Shown here: positions 33,648-45,069 of the stretch, in pieces | Numbering within the stretch: the stretch's first letter is position 1 | Layout of the letters: each line of letters opens with the position of its first letter | The notes under the pieces: model-generated | Database searches by the model: none | The model's input: the letters and a program-made list of their open reading frames with translations, nothing else | What the model was told of the DNA's origin: nothing | Program-made: the position numbers and the translations under genes | From: Thalassotalea piscium | GTDB taxonomy: Bacteria; Pseudomonadota; Gammaproteobacteria; Enterobacterales; Alteromonadaceae | Direction of reading: 5' to 3' | Length of the DNA: 64,000 nucleotides | Assembly: GCF_030295935.1 (NCBI RefSeq) | Contig: NZ_AP027362.1 | Coordinates: 186,001 to 250,000, forward strand

Positions 33648-35054
33648 TCAATGCGAGGTAGGAAGGTTTTGATCATGGCTCAACATGTTTTGATTAAAAC
33701 TAATATCAAACTTTGCGCCGTGGGTAAAAGTGCCATCGTAACTAATTTCACCGCCTAACGACTGGGTTACTAAGTTATAAACAATATGCAAACCAAGGCC
33801 TGTGCCACCTTGTCCTCGCTTAGTGGTATAAAAGGGCTCAAATATCTTTGTAACACCACTAGTAGGAACTCCAACCCCATTATCTTGATAGGTTAATGCA
33901 ATAATACTATTAGCAACTGTTACCGTTATCGTAATAATTCCTTCTTCTGTTTCATCAAATCCGTGCTTCACTGAATTACTATATAAATTAGCTACAATAC
34001 GTGTAATAACTGCAGGGTCTTGATAAGCATTAATATTAGGGGGGCAGATAATATTTACTTTGAAGCGTTCTTTGTCGCTTACTGATTGTAAATGGTTAAA
34101 TATATTGGAAAGTAAAGTGCCTATGGTAAAAACTGAACGACACTCCTCTTCACTTAGTACTGCCACCCCCTTAAAGTCGGTAACTAAATCAGACGCGCGC
34201 CTTAAATTTGTGTCAAGTAGTTTTATCGTTTGCTCTGTAGCGGCTAAATATTCTTGTAATTGAGTGCGTGTAAGGGTATTGCTATTAAAACTAGTAAGTA
34301 TGTGCTCATTTTTATCTTGTATTAAGCTTGCTGCTGTTATGGCAATACCAACAGGGGTGTTAATTTCGTGAGCTACACCCACAACAAGACGACCTAACGA
34401 TGCCATTTTATCAGCGTCTGCAAGCTCATTTTTGGTTTTAATAAATTGTTCAAGAGTTTGCTCAAGTGTTTTTGTTCGGTTTTTTACTTCCGTTTCTAAT
34501 AGCTCTTGTTGCTGGGTTAATTGTTTATTCGCTTTTAACAAATCGCTACCAAGTATATTAATGCTGTAAAAAACAACACAAAATATTATAGTAGTTACTA
34601 CTGCAGACTCAAACCCAGAACCACTAACCTCATGTATTATAATTTCAGCATTATTTAAATACCCCATTACCAGAACATTACTTACAATAATAAATAGCAT
34701 AACAAATAGGCCTCTATTTGAGCCTATCAATACTGCAAAGGTGATTAACGCGGGAAATATTAACAGTGTCTCATCTCTTGCACCTTCGTTAAACCAAGAA
34801 AAAGTGAGTATCGTGGCGGTAATAACAATAATAATAATGTTAGCAGCACGACATAAATTGTTTTGTTGTGCTTGTTGGTAAGCAAAACACAGTAATATTG
34901 AGAAGATAAAAAGGAAAAATAAATTATGCCGTTGTTCGGTTAATATGGGATGAAAGCTTGCTAACAAAAAAGCAAGTTGGCCTAACCAAAACACCTGTAT
35001 AATGCGCTTTTTTCTTTGTAATTCGACCTCGTTCATCACTTTTTCTTGTGTCAT
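33648..35054 (-). CDS. membrane sensor histidine kinase
   Basis: The 468-aa protein has about six transmembrane helices in residues 15-185, a coiled coil, and then a HisKA domain with the phospho-accepting His in VGVAHEINTP (about residue 230). The HATPase_c domain shows the N box NLYSNSVKHG, G1 DNGVGVP and G2 GTGLGLHI. There is no receiver domain. It starts 2 bp after the diguanylate cyclase gene ends, so the two form an operon. The input signal is unknown. Confidence 0.85.
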   Translation of the reverse strand: MTQEKVMNEVELQRKKRIIQVFWLGQLAFLLASFHPILTEQRHNLFFLFIFSILLCFAYQQAQQNNLCRAANIIIIVITATILTFSWFNEGARDETLLIFPALITFAVLIGSNRGLFVMLFIIVSNVLVMGYLNNAEIIIHEVSGSGFESAVVTTIIFCVVFYSINILGSDLLKANKQLTQQQELLETEVKNRTKTLEQTLEQFIKTKNELADADKMASLGRLVVGVAHEINTPVGIAITAASLIQDKNEHILTSFNSNTLTRTQLQEYLAATEQTIKLLDTNLRRASDLVTDFKGVAVLSEEECRSVFTIGTLLSNIFNHLQSVSDKERFKVNIICPPNINAYQDPAVITRIVANLYSNSVKHGFDETEEGIITITVTVANSIIALTYQDNGVGVPTSGVTKIFEPFYTTKRGQGGTGLGLHIVYNLVTQSLGGEISYDGTFTHGAKFDISFNQNMLSHDQNLPTSH

Positions 35055-35056
35055 AT

Positions 35057-36136
35057 TTAACCTATTACCCTATTTCTACCGGATTGCTTAGCTTGGTACA
35101 GTTTCTGGTCTGCTAGCTTGATTGCTTGCTCTAAATAATTAATATTATTGACTTCTGCTACACCAAAACTAGCCGTCATTGGGATAGTGTTCTCCTCTAT
35201 TTTTAAAGGAGTATTGGCTAAGTTTGTTCGTATTTGTTCTGCAATAACTAAAGCGTTATCAAGCGATGTTTTAGGGAAAAATAGTAAATATTCTTCGCCG
35301 CCAAAGCGTGCAACAATATCAGAATTTCTTACCTTACTTTTCGCTATTGTTGCTACGTGAATTATGGCTTTATCGCCAGCATCATGCCCGAAGTTATCAT
35401 TTATGGCCTTAAAGTAGTCAATATCAGCCATGATAACAGCCATAGGTAAAAAGCTTTCTTGTTCGCCGAGTATTTTAGGAACTAAGCAGCTATCTATAAA
35501 ACGTCTATTGGGTAAACCAGTTAGCGAGTCGCTGTTAGCTTTCTCTCTTTGTTCTAAAGAAATGGTATTAAGTGTAGCAAAACTTTGACTGCGAAAATAT
35601 TCGTTAATATAAGCAAATAATATGACGATACAATAAGAGCCGAGAAATCGACTTTTTTCTGTATCGCCATATACAGCTTGCCCAATATCAGGACCATAAA
35701 GGAGAGTTAGTATACTTATTAATATTGCTACTAAGAGTGCAGAACCTTTATAAATACCTAAAGTAGAGTACGCAACTAGTGGAGAAAACATCAACCAATA
35801 GAGTGCGGTATTGTCTTTACCACCACTGTAAACAAGCAAAATAATCAACATAAAAATAATAAAGCTAGCGATTACAATAGCTTGATAGAGTGCTTTAGTT
35901 TTTAAATAAAATAAAAGCACAATCAATATACTAAAGAATGAAAAGATAAGCGTGATGGTTAAAATTAAGGGATATATTTGATGGTTGCTAATCACAAGGC
36001 TAGATAATACGGTAACTGCAATAATCGCCATCGCAATAAATGAAAACAAACGGCGCTTGTAATCAGCATTATTAGCGGCTTCAATCGAAACATGCTTTTT
36101 CCACTTTTCCTTTGGAGGAAAAATTCCTTTATTCAT
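35057..36136 (-). CDS. membrane diguanylate cyclase (GGDEF)
   Basis: The 359-aa protein has about six N-terminal transmembrane helices (to about residue 185) and a GGDEF domain. The active-site loop reads RFGGEEY, and an RxxD inhibitory site (RNSD) precedes it by 5 residues, so product inhibition by c-di-GMP is expected. It is the first gene of a pair with the histidine kinase. Confidence 0.9.
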   Translation of the reverse strand: MNKGIFPPKEKWKKHVSIEAANNADYKRRLFSFIAMAIIAVTVLSSLVISNHQIYPLILTITLIFSFFSILIVLLFYLKTKALYQAIVIASFIIFMLIILLVYSGGKDNTALYWLMFSPLVAYSTLGIYKGSALLVAILISILTLLYGPDIGQAVYGDTEKSRFLGSYCIVILFAYINEYFRSQSFATLNTISLEQREKANSDSLTGLPNRRFIDSCLVPKILGEQESFLPMAVIMADIDYFKAINDNFGHDAGDKAIIHVATIAKSKVRNSDIVARFGGEEYLLFFPKTSLDNALVIAEQIRTNLANTPLKIEENTIPMTASFGVAEVNNINYLEQAIKLADQKLYQAKQSGRNRVIG

Positions 36137-36660
36137 ATGCTAACCGATTAATTCAACACTAAATTTACTATAGACACTAGCAAAGAAATAATCGAGTTTG
36201 ATCAATTAAAAGTTAATAATTTTTATTAGAAAGTCCTCGCTTATTTTATGTGAAGCATTATTAAATAACTTGAATTCTGGATAAGCTAAGTACACCAAAA
36301 CTACAATTTATATGCGTATCTGCGTTAAATCGTGACATTGACGTGCTTAGCTTAAATAGCTCTCTAGCAGCTATTTTGCCTTACTTCTGTGTTAAATTCA
36401 TAAATAATAGAATATCTATTCTTAATGAACTTGCCTTGAATTAAGAATAACTATCAAGCTAGTGAGTGGCTACAAACACAAGTCTAGCAATTTTAGGGCA
36501 TTAACTTATCTCTTAACCCGAGCTAAGGTTAAATAGATGTTAAGAGAGAAGTGACGTAAAGATAAAGAGCACTAATTAGGGAAATTAATGCTCTTTAATA
36601 GATGAATACCAATCCGTCTAAGAATAGGCTCAATTGTATGTAGGGTCTACATTAGTCATA
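36137..36660. other. intergenic region between the cyclase and gor
   Basis: No coding potential was recognised in 524 bp. Part of it (about 36270-36400, including GCTCTCTAGCAGCTATTTTG) looks like the dispersed intergenic sequence common in these genomes, but I could not pair it with a second copy in this window. Confidence 0.3.
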
Positions 36661-38013
36661 CTATGTCATAGTAACAAATTCTTCAGCAGACGTTGGATGT
36701 ATAGCGACAGTGTTATCAAAATCAGCTTTTGTAGCGCCCATTTTCATTGCAACTGAAAAACCTTGCAGTAATTCGTCACTACCAAAACCAATACTGTGAA
36801 TACCGACAATTTTTTCTTCTTTGCCAACACAGACTAGTTTCATACGAGTAGGGTCTCGATACTCTTCAGTCATTGCTTGATAAAGCGCTGTAAACTGTGA
36901 ATTGTATACTTTCACTTGCTCTTCACCGTAAGTTTCTATTGCCTCTTGCTCGGTTAAGCCAATGGTGCCTATAACAGGGTGGCTAAAAACCACGGTTGCA
37001 ATATTTGTGTAGTCTAAGTGTTCGTATGGTTTATTGTTAAAAATGCGCTCACATAGCCTTCGACCAGCTGCTACGGCAACAGGCGTTAATTGAACGCGGC
37101 CGGTGTTATCACCAACGGCGTATATTCCTTTTACGTTAGTGTTTTGGTATTTATCAGTAGGAATATACCCATGTTCATTTGTTGCTACTTCTGCTGCGTC
37201 AAGTGCAAGGTTTTCGGTTGCAGGCGTGCGGCCAATTGCCCAAATTACAGTTTCAACAGGGCCAATTGTGTTGCCATTTTCTAAGTGAATTGTGAATAAG
37301 TCACCATTTTTTTCAATGCGTTTAGGCGTACTATGGCAATGTAATGTTGGCCCATGCTTAGCCATTTGCTCGACTAAGGTATCTGTTAACATAGTGTCAA
37401 ATGATCTTAATGGCTTTTCTTTACGCACTAATAAGTGAGTTTCACTGCCGAGCGCATGTAAAACACCTGCGAGTTCTACGGCAATATAACCAGCGCCAAT
37501 TACGGCAGCGCTTTTGGGTTGTTGTTCTAGTGCGAAAAAACCATCAGAATCTATACCAAATTCTGCACCTTCAATGTTAGGTATACTCGGTTTACCTCCT
37601 GTAGCGATACAAATATGATCAGCGGTATAACGTTGACCATTGACTTCTACGGTATTCTTATTAATAAATTTACCAAAACCTTCAATAACAGTTACACCAT
37701 TGCTAGCAAAACCTCTTTCATAGGCTGCATGAATACGTTTAATATAAGCTTCTCTGTTGGCAATGAGCTTTTGCCAATCAAAACTTTTTAATGGTGCGTT
37801 AAAACCGTAATCTGGGGCATAATGAAGGGCATCGGCAATTTGACCTGCATACCACATGGCCTTTTTAGGTACACAGCCTACGTTAACACAAGTACCACCT
37901 ATAGCTTTAGCTTCAATTACCGCAGCTTTTTTACCAAGCCTTGCGGCTCTATTTGCAGAGGCAATTCCGCCACTGCCTGCGCCAATTGCGAGAAAATCAA
38001 AATGTTGAGTCAT
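36661..38013 (-). CDS. gor: glutathione-disulfide reductase
   Basis: At 450 aa it has the normal length. The N-terminal FAD motif [13 protein letters not shown] is followed by the redox-active disulfide in [13 protein letters not shown], the NADPH motif [11 protein letters not shown], and the C-terminal catalytic HPTSAEEF that distinguishes the glutathione reductase group. It keeps glutathione reduced in the cytoplasm. It is transcribed alone. Confidence 0.95.
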   Translation of the reverse strand: MTQHFDFLAIGAGSGGIASANRAARLGKKAAVIEAKAIGGTCVNVGCVPKKAMWYAGQIADALHYAPDYGFNAPLKSFDWQKLIANREAYIKRIHAAYERGFASNGVTVIEGFGKFINKNTVEVNGQRYTADHICIATGGKPSIPNIEGAEFGIDSDGFFALEQQPKSAAVIGAGYIAVELAGVLHALGSETHLLVRKEKPLRSFDTMLTDTLVEQMAKHGPTLHCHSTPKRIEKNGDLFTIHLENGNTIGPVETVIWAIGRTPATENLALDAAEVATNEHGYIPTDKYQNTNVKGIYAVGDNTGRVQLTPVAVAAGRRLCERIFNNKPYEHLDYTNIATVVFSHPVIGTIGLTEQEAIETYGEEQVKVYNSQFTALYQAMTEEYRDPTRMKLVCVGKEEKIVGIHSIGFGSDELLQGFSVAMKMGATKADFDNTVAIHPTSAEEFVTMT

Positions 38014-38085
38014 GAGAGGCCTTAAAGTTGTTAATAATTATTGGATTATTTATTCATTCATAAAAATAGTATAAAGAAAGTTTGA

Positions 38086-41000
38086 TTAATTTGCGGTAAT
38101 TTCCTGTTTATTTTCAATCAAAAACTGCTCCACTTTATCACTAGAAATTGGTTTACTGTAGAGGAACCCTTGAATGGCATAACATTTTCTTTGTGCTAAA
38201 TAGTTTAGTTGCTCTGTTGTTTCAACGCCCTCGGCAATACAGTGCATGTCTAAGTTCTTCGCTAACACAAGTGTTGCGTCAACAATGGCTTCATCTTTTT
38301 TGTCAAAACCTATACCTTGAATAAAGCATCTATCTATTTTTAGTGAATGTAAGGGTAACCGTTTCAGGTAGTTTAACGAAGAGTAGCCCGTACCAAAGTC
38401 ATCAATCGCAAGCTCAACGCCCATCTTTGCCAATGTTTCCATGGTGTGTATTGCTTTTTGGGGATCTGAAATCAAAATGCTCTCGGTTATTTCTAATTTT
38501 AATACTGATGCCGGTAATTGGTATTTATCTAATAAATAGGTGAGATGGGTAACCAAACTTTCAATAGAAAAGTGTTGGGCAGACAAGTTAACCGATAAAA
38601 ACATATCTTTACGGTATTGATGCCATATCTTTAAATCTTGTAAGCCACGCTCTAACGCTTGTTCAGTCATCGGGATAATTAAATTGAGCTCTTCGGCTAC
38701 TGAGATAAATTTACCGGGTAAAATCAATTTATTGTCTTTTTTCCAACGCAGTAATAGCTCTACGCCAATGGCTTTTCCGGTGCTTGAGTTAACAATAGGT
38801 TGATAATAGTTGATAAACTCATTATGTTCGTGCGCATATTTAACACTCGCTTCAATTTTTAATCGCTGACTTGCTTCAACATTCATTCTAGGGGTATAGA
38901 ACTGAAAAGTATTACGCCCAATTTGCTTGGCATGGTACATGGCTACGTCTGCATTTTTCAGTAATTCTTCAGAGCTTCCAGCATCTTCGGGGTAAAGTGC
39001 GATGCCAATGCTTGCACCCACAGTAACCATGTTTCCTTGTAAAATTACCGGCTCATTCACTTCTTTAATAACCTTTTGTGCAATTTTACTTAATTGACTA
39101 TTACCACGAAATGACTCAAGTAAAATAACAAATTCATCTCCACCAATACGAGCGACTGTGTCATCAACACGCAATACCTTTTTTAATCGGCGTGTTATTT
39201 CTTGTAGTAAAATATCACCTTGGTCATGGCCTAAAGAGTCATTAACTTTTTTAAAGCGGTCTAAATCAATAAAAAATAAGGCAAAAGACTGCTTAAAGCG
39301 GGCTGAGTGTTCCATGGCGTGGTTGATACGCTCTAACAGTAATGCACGATTGGGTAAGTCAGTTAAATGATCATAATTGGCTAAATAGCGGAGCTCATTT
39401 TCTGCCTGCTTTTGCGCAGTAATATCGGTAGCAATACACACAAAGTGTAACGAATCTGTTGTTTGGTTACGGTTAACATTAATGGTTAACAGTACATGGT
39501 ATTCTTCGCCAGTTTTGGCATAAATTATTTCTTCGCCGCGCCAGTGGTCATGTTCATTTAATGAATTGAATAAGCGTCGGTAAAAGGCGCGTCTTTTACT
39601 ATTTAAACCGAATAGTTCGTCATCAAATGAAATGTTATCGCTGCGCCAACCTAAGGCATCTTGTAAGGATTTATTGACCACAATACGAGTAAAGTTTTCA
39701 CTAATAATAAAAACCCACTCTTTAGTTTGTTTGAAGGCTTCACCGTAATACTGTGCTTTTTCTGCTTCTGCTCGCGACTCAGTAATGTTGGTATAAGAGC
39801 CAGTAATACGTGTAGGGTTGCCCCTTTGGTCAATGGCGACAATCTTGCCTAAGTCTTTAAACCATAACCATTCCCCCGTTTGTGCCTGCATTCTATAAGT
39901 ACAAGAAAAGCTATCATTAAGATCTGCAGCACGAATAAACTCTTGCCATTGGTGGCTAAACGCTTCTCGATCGTTATTATGAATTAACTTTAAATGCTCT
40001 GAAAACAAGTAAGAGTCACCAATATTTTTATAACCTAAGTCATTTGATACTCTTTTTGCAAAAATCATATTATCTTCAGCTAACCAGTCCCAAACAGCAC
40101 TGTTGCTGCCTCGTAAAGCTAACGATAATCGTTGTTCACGTTGTTGAACTTGCTCATGTGCATTAATTAATACTTGCGTGTACTTTCTTCGGCTATTTAA
40201 CCAATACAAAAAGAGTAATAACGCCAATAAAAAATAAATAACGTACGCAGTCGGTGAGGCCCAAGGTGCATACCCAACAGAAATTAATAAAGATGTTGGT
40301 TTTGAAAACTCACCTGTAAATGGAGACTTTAAACGAACTTGCAGTTCATGCTCGCCCGAAGGTAAGGTTGGGAAGGTAATATAATTATCGGTTGTTATTG
40401 GATAAGTAACCTCTTTTTTACCTATAAGTTTAAACTCAAAAACCATGTTTTGTTGATGACTAAAAACTAAAGGAGAAAAGGCTATTTTTATACCAATATC
40501 GTCATGTTGAACCTTAAGTGTAGTTTGCTGGTCTACCATAAAAGGAAAATTAGCTTCGCGCGATAAAATCTCAATGTTGGTTAGGTGCAAAGTTAGTTCT
40601 TCATACGCCTGTTTTCTTTTTAGTGTTAGTGGATCAAAGACACTAATACCATTAATAGAGCCATAAATAAGTTTACCATTACTATGTTTAGCTGATGCAC
40701 CCGAGTTAAATTCTCGAGCCCCTATACCATCATTTAAATTAAAGTTACGAAGATGAAGACTATCGGCATAAAGCACGAACAAACCATTGTGACTTGAAAA
40801 CCATATATCACCTTCTGAATCAGAAAATACACTGTAATTATTGAGGTCGATAGTGGAATTTTTTTTATCTAATAAATGCTTTAATTCAAAGCTTGTAGCG
40901 TCTAATCCTACTAACCCTTTAGTTACAAAAGGAAGCCAGATTATGTTGTTTTTATCAATAGCCCAACTGTCAAAGTAAGACCATTCAGTAGGTGAAACGT

Positions 41001-42651
41001 TGGGAAAAGTATAAAGTTTTGTAGCGGTATTGGTTTTAAGATCTGCTCCCCATAAAGTATCGTTGGTTGAAATTAGCATGGTACGGGTATTGGGTAAAAA
41101 ACCAAGCACGTTAAAAATGTTATTATCGCCAATTGTTTGATCGATAAAGTCTAAAGAAGTAAATTCGCCTGTGTCTAAATTTATTCTATTTAGTCCATCA
41201 GTAGTTAATACCCAGCCATAATTTTCTGTATCGATATAAAACAACCACACTTCAGGCGTAAATAAATCAAGCGTTTCTGTAGCAAAAGGCATAGGTTTTA
41301 TTTTTTTTGTTAACGTATCAAATAACTGCATGTTAACGGCGTTGCGGATCCATAATTGATTATTATTATCCTGCTGTATTTGATAAATATAAGACTTGCT
41401 ATAAATATCTTTTCTTTGTATCTCAACTAAAAATTGCTCTGTCGTTTTCGTTGTTAAATTTACTAAACTTAACCCATTTGCTGTGCCTAACCATACTTCA
41501 TCTTTAGCTGATTTATTTTCTGTGGCAGACCAAATTAAGTTATCAGATAAACTATTTTCACTCGACTTTTTATAACGATAATTACTGATAATACTATGTG
41601 AAGGGTTCCATTTAAAAATACCATTGGTATTTGAACCTAGCCAGAAAACACCTTGGTTGTCTTTAAACATAGACATAACAATATTGTTGTTTAAGTGATC
41701 ATAAACATCGTTGAAACCAAAAAGATTTTCTACGTTATCAGTGAGAGTAGATACCCTTGATAAACCTAAGTGGCTACCAATATATAATGAGTCTTTATCA
41801 GCATAAAATGTCCAACTAGGTAACCCTTCAATAACAGTACGATAGTTTTTTAAAGAGGTGGTACTGTTAATAAAGTCATCAATATTGGCAATGTCCACCT
41901 TATAGACACCATTATTGGTACCAAAATATAAATGTTTTTGGGCGGACACATGCAAGTTATAAGTTCTTGTAGCGTCGGCACTGTGCGTTGGCGGAGGGCC
42001 TATTAAATTTGACTTTGTTATTGCAGGTAACTTTTTTAATTGCTTAGTTTGCGTATTAAGTGCATAAACACCAACGGGTGTCGCTATAAATAGTGTATTG
42101 TCATGGTGTAAAACGCTATTAATTATCAATAGCCCATCTAGTGCAGTGCTTAAGTCAGCTAACGTTGTTAATTGCTGAGTTTGTTTGTTATAGCGGATGA
42201 TAGTTTTTGCGCTGGCGATATAAAGTGTATTGTTATCACCTTCAGTGATGTCAGCAATATGATAATTTTTATTTTCTAGATCACCACTAACAACCAGATG
42301 GTACTGGTCATTATTTTTATTATATGAATACAGGCCAAGACCAGTCACATTAATCCAAATAAGTCCATTTTTCCCCTGAATTACTTTAGTAATATCTTGG
42401 TTGCTAAAAGCATCATTTGGTCCTGGTAATACTCTAAAGCTGTAACCGTCGTATAGGTTAAGCCCATTTTCAGTGCCAATCCAAACAAAACCTTCAGAAT
42501 CTTGTATCATTGTTTTTATTGAACTTTGCGATAAGCCATGTTCAACCGATATACGCTCTAACGATAAATTAGTAACTTTCGCACTGCCCAAGTGGTGATA
42601 ACTGATCAGCATAGCGAACAGTAGGCAACACATTTTTTTATACAACGACAT
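38086..42651 (-). CDS. hybrid sensor: beta-propeller, PAS, GGDEF and EAL
   Basis: This 1521-aa protein starts with a signal peptide. It then has a two-component-regulator beta-propeller (repeats such as EGFVWIGTENGLNLYD, GLIWINVTGLGLY and GVFWLGSNTNGIF, to about residue 690), a Y_Y_Y-type domain, and one transmembrane helix near 785-800. Two PAS domains follow, then GGDEF with an intact ARIGGDEF loop and RxxD site (RVDD), and finally EAL. In the EAL domain the signature reads ELLLR, and the DDFGTGYSSL and KIDRCFI motifs are kept. Both making and breaking c-di-GMP look possible. The periplasmic propeller architecture is common for polysaccharide sensing in other groups, so carbohydrate input is a reasonable guess. 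Confidence 0.92.
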   Translation of the reverse strand: MSLYKKMCCLLFAMLISYHHLGSAKVTNLSLERISVEHGLSQSSIKTMIQDSEGFVWIGTENGLNLYDGYSFRVLPGPNDAFSNQDITKVIQGKNGLIWINVTGLGLYSYNKNNDQYHLVVSGDLENKNYHIADITEGDNNTLYIASAKTIIRYNKQTQQLTTLADLSTALDGLLIINSVLHHDNTLFIATPVGVYALNTQTKQLKKLPAITKSNLIGPPPTHSADATRTYNLHVSAQKHLYFGTNNGVYKVDIANIDDFINSTTSLKNYRTVIEGLPSWTFYADKDSLYIGSHLGLSRVSTLTDNVENLFGFNDVYDHLNNNIVMSMFKDNQGVFWLGSNTNGIFKWNPSHSIISNYRYKKSSENSLSDNLIWSATENKSAKDEVWLGTANGLSLVNLTTKTTEQFLVEIQRKDIYSKSYIYQIQQDNNNQLWIRNAVNMQLFDTLTKKIKPMPFATETLDLFTPEVWLFYIDTENYGWVLTTDGLNRINLDTGEFTSLDFIDQTIGDNNIFNVLGFLPNTRTMLISTNDTLWGADLKTNTATKLYTFPNVSPTEWSYFDSWAIDKNNIIWLPFVTKGLVGLDATSFELKHLLDKKNSTIDLNNYSVFSDSEGDIWFSSHNGLFVLYADSLHLRNFNLNDGIGAREFNSGASAKHSNGKLIYGSINGISVFDPLTLKRKQAYEELTLHLTNIEILSREANFPFMVDQQTTLKVQHDDIGIKIAFSPLVFSHQQNMVFEFKLIGKKEVTYPITTDNYITFPTLPSGEHELQVRLKSPFTGEFSKPTSLLISVGYAPWASPTAYVIYFLLALLLFLYWLNSRRKYTQVLINAHEQVQQREQRLSLALRGSNSAVWDWLAEDNMIFAKRVSNDLGYKNIGDSYLFSEHLKLIHNNDREAFSHQWQEFIRAADLNDSFSCTYRMQAQTGEWLWFKDLGKIVAIDQRGNPTRITGSYTNITESRAEAEKAQYYGEAFKQTKEWVFIISENFTRIVVNKSLQDALGWRSDNISFDDELFGLNSKRRAFYRRLFNSLNEHDHWRGEEIIYAKTGEEYHVLLTINVNRNQTTDSLHFVCIATDITAQKQAENELRYLANYDHLTDLPNRALLLERINHAMEHSARFKQSFALFFIDLDRFKKVNDSLGHDQGDILLQEITRRLKKVLRVDDTVARIGGDEFVILLESFRGNSQLSKIAQKVIKEVNEPVILQGNMVTVGASIGIALYPEDAGSSEELLKNADVAMYHAKQIGRNTFQFYTPRMNVEASQRLKIEASVKYAHEHNEFINYYQPIVNSSTGKAIGVELLLRWKKDNKLILPGKFISVAEELNLIIPMTEQALERGLQDLKIWHQYRKDMFLSVNLSAQHFSIESLVTHLTYLLDKYQLPASVLKLEITESILISDPQKAIHTMETLAKMGVELAIDDFGTGYSSLNYLKRLPLHSLKIDRCFIQGIGFDKKDEAIVDATLVLAKNLDMHCIAEGVETTEQLNYLAQRKCYAIQGFLYSKPISSDKVEQFLIENKQEITAN

Positions 42652-42883
42652 TTAACATCCTAAAAAAACTTCCCTGAGCGTTATTTCCTGCAACTTGTAT
42701 ATATTATAGCGCAAAATTAGCATCAAAAATTATATGTTTTGCAAGGAAAATACAATGATAATTACGATGTTGTCCCTTGAATTTTTATTTCTCGGCACTA
42801 CATCTATTAGCAATATTCATCATTATTTACGTCATATCAATACATTAACACCAGTTTAATTGATATCACATTGAGCCTACTTT

Positions 42884-44929
42884 ATGAGCAATCCTTTACT
42901 TTTAAATGGTCCATTACCAGAATTTTCAAAAATAAAACCTGAGCATATCAAGCCTGCTGTTGAGCACGCAATCGCACACTGTAAGCAAACTATAGAGCAA
43001 GTATTAAATAATACCACTGGCTTTACTTGGAATAACTTAGTTATACCACTAGATGAAGCAGACGATAAGCTAGGTAAATTATGGTCACCAGTATCGCACA
43101 TGAACTCAGTAGTAAGTAGTGACAAATTAAGAGAGGCGTATGAGTCTTGCTTACCTATTCTTTCAGAATACAGTACGTTTGTTGGCCAACACCAGGCATT
43201 GTTTTTAGCTTATCAGCAGCTAGCAGATAGTGCGCATTACCAAACGTTAGACACAGCTCAGAAAAAAGTGATAGATAATGCACTACGTGATTTTAAATTG
43301 TCTGGCATTGCCCTGAGCGACGAAGATAAAAAACGATATGGCGAAATTGCTACACGCCTTTCAGAGTTAAGCTCAAGCTTTGGCAACAACGTGTTAGACG
43401 CAACCCAAGCGTATCAAGTAAACATTACTGATGAAAGTGAACTTGCAGGCTTACCAGAAAGTGCAAAAGAAGCGGCCCAAGCACTTGCTAAAGCTGAAGA
43501 TAAAACGGGATGGTTATTCACCCTAGATATCCCCAGCTATTTACCGGTAATGATGTATTGCGAAAATCAACAATTACGTGAACAGCTTTATCGCGGCTAT
43601 GTAACGCGCGCGTCAGAGCTAGGCCCAAATGCGGGCGAATTTGATAATAGCGCGATTATGTTAGAGCTTCTTGAATTGCGCCATGAATTATCACTGTTAC
43701 TTGGTTTTACAAGTTTTGCTGAAAAGTCACTAGCGACTAAAATGGCTAATTCAACCGACGAAGTCATTGGTTTTTTAGAAGATCTTGGCGTGAAGTCAAA
43801 GGCACAAGGGCAAAAAGATCTTGATGAAGTAATTGAGTTTGCACAACGTGAATTTAATCAAAGTAATTTACAGCCCTGGGACTTACCTTTTTATAGTGAA
43901 AAGTTAAAGCAAAGTCGTTATGCCATTTCAGACGAAGCACTACGTCCTTACTTCCCTGAAGATAGAGTAGTAAAAGGCTTATTTGAAGTAGTAAAACGTT
44001 TATTTGGCCTTAACATCAAAGAACTATCAGGTATTGATACCTGGCATAGTGATGTAAAATTTTATCAAGTATTTGATCAAGAAAATAACTTACGCGGAAG
44101 CTTTTATTTAGACTTGTATGCGCGCGCTAAAAAGCGCGGTGGTGCATGGATGGACGACTGTGTCAGCCGTCGTCAAACAGCAAATGGTGATATTCAATAC
44201 CCTGTCGCTTACCTTACCTGTAACTTTAATGGCCCTGTTGGTGACAAACCTGCTTTATTTACGCATGATGAAGTGATCACATTATTTCATGAATTTGGTC
44301 ATGGTATTCACCACATGTTAACGCAAATAAACGCCAGTGGTGTTTCAGGTATCGATGGCGTGCCTTGGGATGCTGTAGAATTACCCAGTCAATTTTTAGA
44401 GAACTGGTGCTGGCAACCAGAAGCGTTAGCGTTTATTTCAGGTCATTATCAAACAGGCGAACCTTTACCTGAAGCAATGCTAGACAAAATGCTCGCAGCT
44501 AAAAACTTTCAATCGGCAATGCAAATGCTGAGACAGCTAGAATTTAGTTTGTTCGACTTTAAAATGCACCAACACTTTGACCCGAAAGCCGATAATAGCC
44601 ACTATATTCAGCAAGTTCTGGATCAAGTGCGCACAGACTATGCGGTGGTTAAAACCGCCGAGTTTAATCGCTTTCAACATGGCTTTGGCCACATATTTGG
44701 CGGTGGTTATGCGGCAGGTTATTACAGCTATAAATGGGCTGAAGTATTGTCAGCCGATGCGTTTTCTCGATTTGAAGAAGAAGGCATATTCAACGAAAAA
44801 GTTGGCCAAGACTTTTTAACTAATATATTAGAAATGGGCGGCTCAAAAGAGCCTAGCGTTTTATTTAAAGCGTTTAGAGGGCGAACCCCTAAAATAGATG
44901 CATTGCTTCGCCATTGTGGTATTGAATAA
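42884..44929 (+). CDS. prlC: oligopeptidase A (M3 family)
   Basis: The 681-aa protein matches PrlC/OpdA in length. The zinc motif HEFGHGIHH is near residue 467, with the third ligand in the downstream ELPSQFLENW. It degrades signal peptides and other short peptides in the cytoplasm. No rsmJ-prlC fusion or tight link is present here; rsmJ is 2 kb downstream. Confidence 0.95.
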   Translation: MSNPLLLNGPLPEFSKIKPEHIKPAVEHAIAHCKQTIEQVLNNTTGFTWNNLVIPLDEADDKLGKLWSPVSHMNSVVSSDKLREAYESCLPILSEYSTFVGQHQALFLAYQQLADSAHYQTLDTAQKKVIDNALRDFKLSGIALSDEDKKRYGEIATRLSELSSSFGNNVLDATQAYQVNITDESELAGLPESAKEAAQALAKAEDKTGWLFTLDIPSYLPVMMYCENQQLREQLYRGYVTRASELGPNAGEFDNSAIMLELLELRHELSLLLGFTSFAEKSLATKMANSTDEVIGFLEDLGVKSKAQGQKDLDEVIEFAQREFNQSNLQPWDLPFYSEKLKQSRYAISDEALRPYFPEDRVVKGLFEVVKRLFGLNIKELSGIDTWHSDVKFYQVFDQENNLRGSFYLDLYARAKKRGGAWMDDCVSRRQTANGDIQYPVAYLTCNFNGPVGDKPALFTHDEVITLFHEFGHGIHHMLTQINASGVSGIDGVPWDAVELPSQFLENWCWQPEALAFISGHYQTGEPLPEAMLDKMLAAKNFQSAMQMLRQLEFSLFDFKMHQHFDPKADNSHYIQQVLDQVRTDYAVVKTAEFNRFQHGFGHIFGGGYAAGYYSYKWAEVLSADAFSRFEEEGIFNEKVGQDFLTNILEMGGSKEPSVLFKAFRGRTPKIDALLRHCGIE

Positions 44930-44957
44930 ATAATTAACCTGAACGCTTGTTTCTTAG

Positions 44958-44982
44958 GGCATAAAGCATATTGCTTTATGCC
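44958..44982 (+). terminator. hairpin behind prlC
   Basis: GGCATAAAGCA-TAT-TGCTTTATGCC is a perfect 11-bp stem about 30 bp after the prlC stop. The T content after it is modest, so it is a probable rather than certain terminator. Confidence 0.55.
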
Positions 44983-45069
44983 TGCTTTCATTTATAGGCA
45001 ATTGAGTGATCTAGTTGTTATAATATAATCAAAGCAAATAAATAAACGTTACCACGCATTGGAAATCAT

